Assembly (NCBI GenBank): GCA_003049485.1
Contig: PYST01000046.1
Coordinates: 62,001 to 126,000, forward strand
DNA: 64,000 nucleotides
Direction of reading: 5' to 3'
DNA from: Ophioceras dolichostomum
Taxonomy: Eukaryota > Ascomycota > Sordariomycetes > Magnaporthales > Ophioceraceae
Positions within the stretch are counted from its first letter, which is position 1. Every line of letters begins with the position of its first letter. This document shows, piece after piece, positions 57,601 to 64,000 of the stretch. The translations under genes were made by a program, and so were the position numbers. Under the pieces are notes generated by a model. That model worked only from the letters and a program-made list of their open reading frames with translations. It was not told where the DNA came from and did not search any database.

Positions 57601-60233
57601 ACGCAAAATTGACCTAGGATAGCAAGTGCCTCGGACCGCTGGAAGAAGGCCTCTAGAAGCGCTCTTCAGGGGTGAATCACGTCAGTTTGGACATTGTTAA
57701 AGTGGAGGAGAAGAAAGTCCGTCGTTGCAGCTAGTGGACATACTCTTTGACAAGGGGATGGCTGAAAACGACTACTCGGTCGCCTAGTCGGCAGTTCGGG
57801 GAGTCTCCGTCTTCCAGCATAATCAAGTGGCCGCAAATGTCTTCGAGAGAGTTATTGCGAGGATCGCTAAGATCGTGATACTCAAGACTAATGTCCAAGA
57901 GACACTTGAGCTCTGTCAAGAAGATGGGCCGCTGGGCGGACAGCAGTAGCGCCACTATCAGATCCCGCTTGCGGTCCTCACCATTACGAGTGATCCCGAA
58001 CCTGTAGCAGCATCAATCAGTATACTTGAGGTGCTGGAGAGTGCCTCAAGTAGCAGGAATATGGGGAAGTCTAAGAATCAGGAATTCGATGGCTTGGGAG
58101 TGCGCCGGACTTACTCCCGCACAAAGCTACCGGGGACAGTTTTGTTGGCTCGGTCTACGAGCTCGTTCGGAAGCAACTTGGTTGTGCCCTGCACATATTC
58201 GACGGCGCAAAGAAAAACCCCTGAGTGAGTGGGAAGTGTTGGCAGCCACGATCGACCGGCGTCAGTAGATGCTTCTTGTGATTTTTTGTAGTATTTCTGG
58301 TAGTTGGGTCAAGGCTGTAAGGGAATGAACCAACCTGCAGCTCTGCTAGATCCGAGAATTGCTGCGGCATCCGCAGCGGGTTTGCAAGACCTGGTATGGA
58401 GTCTGGATAGTAAATATTGCGTGATGTCGTTTCTGTGTTGCTCGACCCTGTCTAGGTCAATCCATGGTCCCATGGGCTCATGCAGTGCTCCCTCTTTCAC
58501 TCTTCTGTGGAAGTTGTTGTATCTTTCGGTGATGAGGACAAGAACTTGACTGTCGGAGAAGTTCATGCTGCTTTTGACCGCCGGAAGGAGATCACCGAAC
58601 GGTAGGTGGCGAGCACGGGAGCAGGAGTGCTCAAGAACCACAAGAATCCGTCCAGAGTGAGACTTGAAAGCGAGTGAGGTTAGGGTTCGCCATGTACTAA
58701 TGCTGGGGGGGATGGGTTGGTATAGTTTGAGAGGCGGATTTGATAGGCGTCCGTATACGAAGTCCAAGATATTAGAATCTTGCTGGATGAGTTTGGCGAG
58801 AATGCCCGTCCAGACTTCAGCCATCGCTTCCACTCTTCTATCACCCCCATCAGTCAGGTGATTAACATCCACTCGGAGGGCCCAAGGTCTAGTGGCCGGA
58901 TCGTCCGCAGATCTGCTGTCTCCTTCGATGCTGCTCATGAGAGTTTCAGCAAGAACGGTTTTGCCTGACAGTGAGACCGTCTGATGGTTAGTAGGCTTCT
59001 GGCATATCGGGATATTACTAATTTTCGCGAAGATGGAGAAGGCCGAACGTACCTGAACCCGGAAGACCTCGGAGGTGGACGATGCTGGTCCCAGGTCGTG
59101 ACTCTGCTAGCCATTCCTTGATAGAAGGATGCTCTAAGATCCAATCTCCAGAGGAGCCGTGGCGTCGCCTCTCGTGGCGTCGCCTCTCAGCGTCTCTCGT
59201 CGGGAGTCGAGTCTTCCGGCCCCGGGTCAAGCCCATTTGAGCGAGGACGAAGCTCAGCTTCTCGTCCCTGCGAACATAACGCATCTTTCTTTCATTGGCG
59301 GTATGACTCAGGCGACTCGTGCGGATCGAAGATAGGAGATCCTTGGACGCGATACTGTCCTCGGGGGGGATCAAGGGGGCCGGCGATGGGACCTCTGGGG
59401 AGAAAGGACGTGGACACTTTTCTGAGTTGCCCCAGGCGCTCGTTCAGGGGTTGCAACCGCTCCTTGGTGCTTTCCCATGTCCACGGAAAGAGAACCGCCC
59501 ATCCTTGATGTGTCCGAGTTTGGTGCTGTTAGGCCACCGATATAATGGTTTCTTTTGGGTACGGAGAGGAGTAAGGCGCTTACCTAAGCATGAAAATACG
59601 CCGAGACTGATTTGAAGGAGCTCGACGATCTCACACAGAGCACTTAGATGCAACAAGATGAAGGTCTGGGAGGGCTCAAAGGTCCCTGTGGCAGGCGCAG
59701 TTCTCGGAAAAAGCAGGGACAACGCCTCAAGGTACAATCCGAGGATGCTCTGCAGGGCCTCCTGTGACACGTCTTGGGTTTCCGAGAGAATTTGCTATGA
59801 CGAGACACTGTCAGGATCGCTGTAGCTCCAACGTCCCCCGAGGTTCTTACTTGGGCGATATTCTGCTACTTACCTCGATGCAATATTTAAGGGGACTCTG
59901 TAATCCAAACTCTGTCAGTTTGTATCATGTTTAGAGAGCTGGACAACGTCGTCAATATCATACCCAGATGTATTGCTGGTGCTCCGCGAGAACTGGAAAC
60001 GTCTGGGGTTGATCTGTTATCAAACGAGCCCAGACGGCCATGTTATCCCAGCAGTCGATGTCGGCGAAGGCCCGAAGGCGTGGCGTGAAAATTCCTCGGG
60101 GAGAGCTCTCAAATTGCGTGAATCTGTAGAGTTGAGTCACTGTAAAGTTGGACGTGAAATCCCATACCGCCTTGTCGATGTCTGACTTCAAGGCATCGGC
60201 GCGCCGTTGGTTCAAGCGCTCCTTTTTTTTCAT
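54678..60233 (-). CDS. NACHT-type STAND (NLR-like) protein with C-terminal TM pair
   Basis: Ten exons: 59964-60233, 59874-59897, 59584-59794, 59053-59394, 58335-58964, 58115-58220, 57744-58001, 55866-57663, 55285-55794, 54678-55136; 1,535 residues with every phase closing. Residues 1-165 form a helical N-terminal domain. Walker A is LRGLPGSGKT (278-285, split by an intron), followed by LVVLEHS as a possible Walker B and a winged-helix-like region ending FSHPLVKE. Residues about 490-1,200 hold a helical domain (RFIRNNRRLLKEYF, then FLRSRSKRTQIS) and Ser/Glu-rich linkers. RIEWTCDCGAPLYADF gives a CxC motif (Cys1213, Cys1215). Two predicted membrane helices end the protein (about 1,481-1,503 and 1,512-1,532). 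Fungal STANDs act in self/non-self recognition and cell death (family knowledge). No ankyrin, WD40 or TPR repeats seen. The exon 3-4 join is the least certain. Confidence 0.75.
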
Positions 60234-61937
60234 GATGAAAGCTTAAGACTGTGAGCCAGCACCGGAGGAGATGTCTCGTTTGGATGGCCGGGACGAACCC
60301 TGATGCTAGAGGGTGATGAGGGAAGGAAGGTAGAGTCAACGTTGATGTGCAACGCGCACACAAAACCCCGCTCCAAATCTTCCTGTCCCAGCCTCACCAG
60401 GAGACACTTTGGAGGCCTCAGGAGCCAAGCAGCCACCCACGTGTCGTGCAGGACAGCCCAGCTGAACGCCTAATTTGGGTGGTGGCTTCTCGAGAGAATC
60501 ACGTGGATCGCAGAGATCAATAAGGGGTCGTACTGGAACCAGGAAGCGACCCGCGAAGAGTAGAAATGGATCGCGAAACCTCCTCCACCTAAATTGTCTG
60601 AGAACGACCTCAAACACCTTCTGCTGGGATTCTCCTACTAAGCGAGATCGCGATGGTGCAAGAGGAGACAATAGCACGGCGAGGGGGAGTTGAATTTTCG
60701 GGGGGCATCATAAATCGCAAAACGTGTGCGAGCTCCCCTCATTGACTATGTCGCATCCATTTTCTCGAGTGTCTGTGAAGTAGCGAGGGAGGCCATATAT
60801 CATCGCCGAACGTACCGAGTTGATCAAAGCGCGGGGCAGTCGCCCAGAGGTAAGTTTATGTGTGCTGCTTTTGCTGCAAGCTCAGAACGTGCTGAACTGT
60901 GCTCAGTGTTTGCCGTCGATAGCACACTCGCCAGAAGCATAGGTACGGACAAATCCTCAAAAACCCTAAACTCTACTGTTGGAAGCCGTCCCTGATTAAT
61001 GCCGCCGGTCTTCTTGGTCCTCTAATTGATATTTCTGCGCCATCAAATGATGAGCGATGGAAGATCCGCGAATTGATGATCCTCGATCGATGATGCTTAG
61101 GATATCGCACGCAGCGAAAGCGCCCAGTCGGGCCAAGAAACTGGCCCTGCTTCTTCTGTCTTCATGTGCCCCTCATCCATCCCGGCCGCAGCCGAGGAAA
61201 GCAGCCGATTCATCAAGCTGTCGTTGTCACACGACTGGCGTGTCGACACGCTTAGGGGGTGCCATCCGGGAATGTACTTGTCTGCCACAAGTGTCTGCCG
61301 AAGCCTTGGCTGGGCAGATATTTTACGACAGAGAATGCCGCGCCCATGTCGCCACTTTGAGGAAAGTCTTTCGCCCGTATCGCCTGTGGCTTCCGAAATG
61401 AGGCAAACGTCCCTCAATCGATTACTTGATGGGCGATGTTGTTAGGAGGGTGTGGTTCTCAGTAGGGTTTAGCGCTGAAAATGAGGCTTGTTGGCTCAGG
61501 CCACAGCTGAACCCTCCCGCGTTCCTTGGGCTCATCGTCATGCGACAGCTGAAAGCTCTCCCTCTGGCTATCGTGGAGTGACAAATAAGGTCATGGCGCT
61601 CAACCGAAGCATCTCATTCTTCTTTTTCTGTCGCTGCGATATTTGGTCCCAAAACATAGGAACCACCTGATCGAGTCTCGACCAGCGACGAGGGAAAATG
61701 GGCTTGTCGTCTGTATTTAACGCCCGACCGTTCACGGCGGCCTTCGGGCCTTTGAAGAGACGGAAACCTTTGGGCAGCATCGCTTGCAGAGACGTACGCA
61801 TGAAGCTTCAACTTCGGTTTCTTCCGAGCTGCTGTAAACCCACCTATTAGCACCTACTAGCACCTTACCTACTACTCCCCGTACCCATTTGTACATAATA
61901 CAGAAACGAAGACAAAATCGTTCTCCCACACACCACG
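60234..61937. other. Divergent spacer STAND gene / surface protein
   Basis: Promoters for both genes. Frames up to 114 codons have no recognisable family. A further 5' exon of the STAND gene is possible but none is evident. The stretch 61,840-61,880 contains CACCTA-type repeats. Confidence 0.5.
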
Positions 61938-63165
61938 ATGAAAACGACAATACCGCCGATCCTCTCCTCATTCCATTTCTCATGCTGGCTTGCTTTTTTC
62001 TGGGCGACCTCGCCGGCGGCGGGGTACTACGGTACCACGACCTTTGACTCGATCCTAGTAGCCCATCCGGCCCCGACCATCTGCCCCCCTTCGTCCGGCT
62101 TCGATTCGTACCTGCCGGATGCGAGCTACATCGCCTGCTGCAACCACTGGTTCGGGACTCACACCCTGACCAGCGGGACAGGTCCGGGCGGGGGTGCGGT
62201 GTACGCATGCTGCAAAAGCGGGTACACTTGCACCGCGCCCGTGTCCCTCATGAAGGACTGGACCATAGACTCAAACAGTGAGTTCCCTTGTCGGGCCTGA
62301 GACCCTCGCCTTGCTTGGTTCATCGTAATCCTCGCAAGGCACTCCTCGCCTTCCGCTTGCCCTTGTCTTCGTCCCGTTCGCTGACCGCGATATATGTGAA
62401 CAGAGGACCTCCAGACCTTCGACCTAGCAAACGCTCCGACCCCTACCCCAGCAGCAGGTCAGCCTTACTACCTAGTTTCCATCCACTCCCAACCCTTCCA
62501 GCCGAGGTATCTTGACGCAGAGAGGTCGAGCCTGCCTGACATAAATCATGTAACTAGCCGGAGCCACCGGGCCCATCACCGCGGCGCCGACTCGCAGCAC
62601 CGGCACGGTCAGCTCGCCGGGCGCCACGCCGATCGCCACTGGCGCCGATGGTGTGGTCGTCTACGTATACAACGGCGATAACACCCAAACCGTCACCGTG
62701 GGTGGTGGTGACGGGGGCGGAGGCTTGTCGGCGGGTGCCATCGCCGGCATCTCGCTGGCCTGCACCGTCGTCATGGCCGTGATGGCCGTCCTCGGCGTGA
62801 AATGGGCGAAAAGGCAAGCTAAAGCCACCGAGCGAGAGAAGTCCTCCCAGCCGCCCGGGAGTAGCGGTGGTGCGGCGACAGCAGCAATGTCGAACGACAA
62901 ACCTGGCGGAGGCGGAGGGGGCTACTACGAGCAGCCAGCTGTTGTCCCGCAGGTACCGCAGGTACCGCCCTCAACTTCTTCCACTGCTTGGTCGTCGCCC
63001 CAGTACTACTACACCTCGCCGCCCTCAGTCGGTGCTACCTCTGCCTGGTCGGACAACACCCGTGCATACTCCCCCTGGCAGCAGCAGCAGCAACAGCCGC
63101 CGCCACCGCCGCCTCAGCAACAGGCGGAGCTTTATGGCCAGTACTATGCCCCTAACCAACGGTAG
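61938..63165 (+). CDS. Secretory single-TM surface protein (Mid2/SKG6-like layout)
   Basis: Three exons: 61938-62277, 62404-62457, 62558-63165; 333 residues, phases closing. An N-terminal signal peptide (hydrophobic core SFHFSCWLAFFWATSPAAG) leads to a Cys-rich ectodomain with spaced C, CC, CC, C residues (IACCNHW and YACCKSGYTC). A Thr/Pro/Ser linker follows, then one transmembrane helix (GAIAGISLACTVVMAVMAVL) and a basic KWAKRQAK stop-transfer. The cytosolic tail is Gly/Pro/Tyr/Gln-rich. This layout is common for fungal plasma-membrane sensors and adhesion-like proteins, but I recognise no named family. It is divergent from the STAND gene 1.7 kb away. A link between them is speculation. Confidence 0.8.
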
Positions 63166-64000
63166 TGATGTCGGGAGATGGGATGTGTGCCGTTCTCTGA
63201 TCTTCCCCCTGGTATATTCCATTGCTGCTTGGGTTGGAGAATATAATTATCCAAATCTCTGGTTGTTTTTCTATTCTGTCAAAGATACCCATCTTGTTAA
63301 TACTAGGTCACTGGCGCTTTGAACACTTTCCGGGATGGGTGGTCAAGGGAGCTCTGATGTAATTGATTACAGTCCTAGCCAGTCTTCAATGTGACAACCC
63401 TCGAGCCCCTGAGCCTGAACTCTTATACCAATGTTCTAGAGTACTTATTATTCACTCCTCAATCGTGACGCGATGGTAAACGCGGCTATATTCGCGGGCG
63501 CGGAACTTGAACGGGCGAATCACAGGCGACGAGGGTTTGGCCATGACTCCACAAGCAGTTTTACTTCGCTTCTGTTTTTTTCCTTCTTCTTCTTCTTCTT
63601 TTTCTCAGCCAGCCAGCGCATCATAAAATATCGAATCGTTAATGACCATCTATTATCAATATGTCCGGACAGAGCGAGGTTGTCGGCAGTAAACCTCAGA
63701 CCGATGAGCAATACAAGATCAATGTTTCCAATATAAATGTGGAAACCACCAAAGACGAGTTCATGTCGATGTCGAAAACATCGACGGGTATACTGTCAGA
63801 AGATTCTACCAACTGCCCGAAGGTTCTATGGACTTCTATGATGTTCTAGAACGATGCTTGATAATAGCTTCTATGACCTTCGACGTGATTCATCTCTCCA
63901 CTCTAGAGGTCTATAAAAGACCATCCATTCACTCTGTAGATAGACAGAATAATAAGGGCAGGGGCTCTTCAATACACTCATTCAAATAGTTCTCTTCTCT
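63166..64000. other. Terminal spacer
   Basis: Mostly 3' UTR and spacer, with a T/C-rich run at 63,570-63,606. A 62-codon frame from ATG 63,661 (MSGQSEVVGSKPQTDEQYKI) is protein-like at first but short and unrecognised. It may be the start of a gene beyond the window, or chance. Confidence 0.4.

Overview
The window looks like nuclear DNA of a filamentous ascomycete, most likely a Sordariomycete. The genes are protein-coding and mostly split by short GT-AG introns of about 50-120 bases, with CTAAC/CTGAC-like branch sites. Best similarities are to fungal housekeeping families, and short CTACCTACCTA-type repeats litter the spacers. There is no operon structure, no CRISPR array and no recognisable rRNA or tRNA gene. 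All gene models come from reading splice sites by eye and checking that every exon phase closes. No searches were run.

Left part (1-20,000): a weak, possibly degenerate stretch (about 390-2,470); a urease accessory protein UreF (+); a divergent pair of CWC2 (splicing, -) and RBG1/DRG1 (translation GTPase, +) sharing a 394-bp promoter; a perfect 15-bp hairpin downstream of RBG1; a Spo12-type mitotic-exit protein (-); a divergent USP-family deubiquitinase ending in a CaaX box (-); and TOM40 (-).

Middle (20,000-45,900): a PFK26-type 6-phosphofructo-2-kinase whose bisphosphatase RHG motif is RAG; the CDC34 ubiquitin-conjugating enzyme; a fungal UIM-containing ubiquitin-binding protein; a MAT2B/RmlD-like reductase; a large RA-PH adaptor; farnesyl diphosphate synthase ERG20 (-); and the APC/C subunit CDC23/APC8. 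CDC23 is followed, in the same frame beyond its TAG, by a 297-codon open frame. Several genes touch ubiquitin and cell-cycle control (USP, CDC34, UIM protein, CDC23, Spo12), but they are scattered single genes and I see no evidence of a functional cluster.

Right part (45,900-64,000) is gene-poor accessory DNA. It holds a small GPI-anchored wall protein (-), an Arg/Asp-rich protein (-), a ten-exon NACHT/STAND (NLR-like) protein of 1,535 residues (-), and a divergent signal-peptide/single-TM surface protein (+). The STAND protein is the most interesting feature. It shows no recognisable ankyrin, WD40 or TPR repeats. Its C-terminal half contains a CxC motif and ends in two predicted transmembrane helices.
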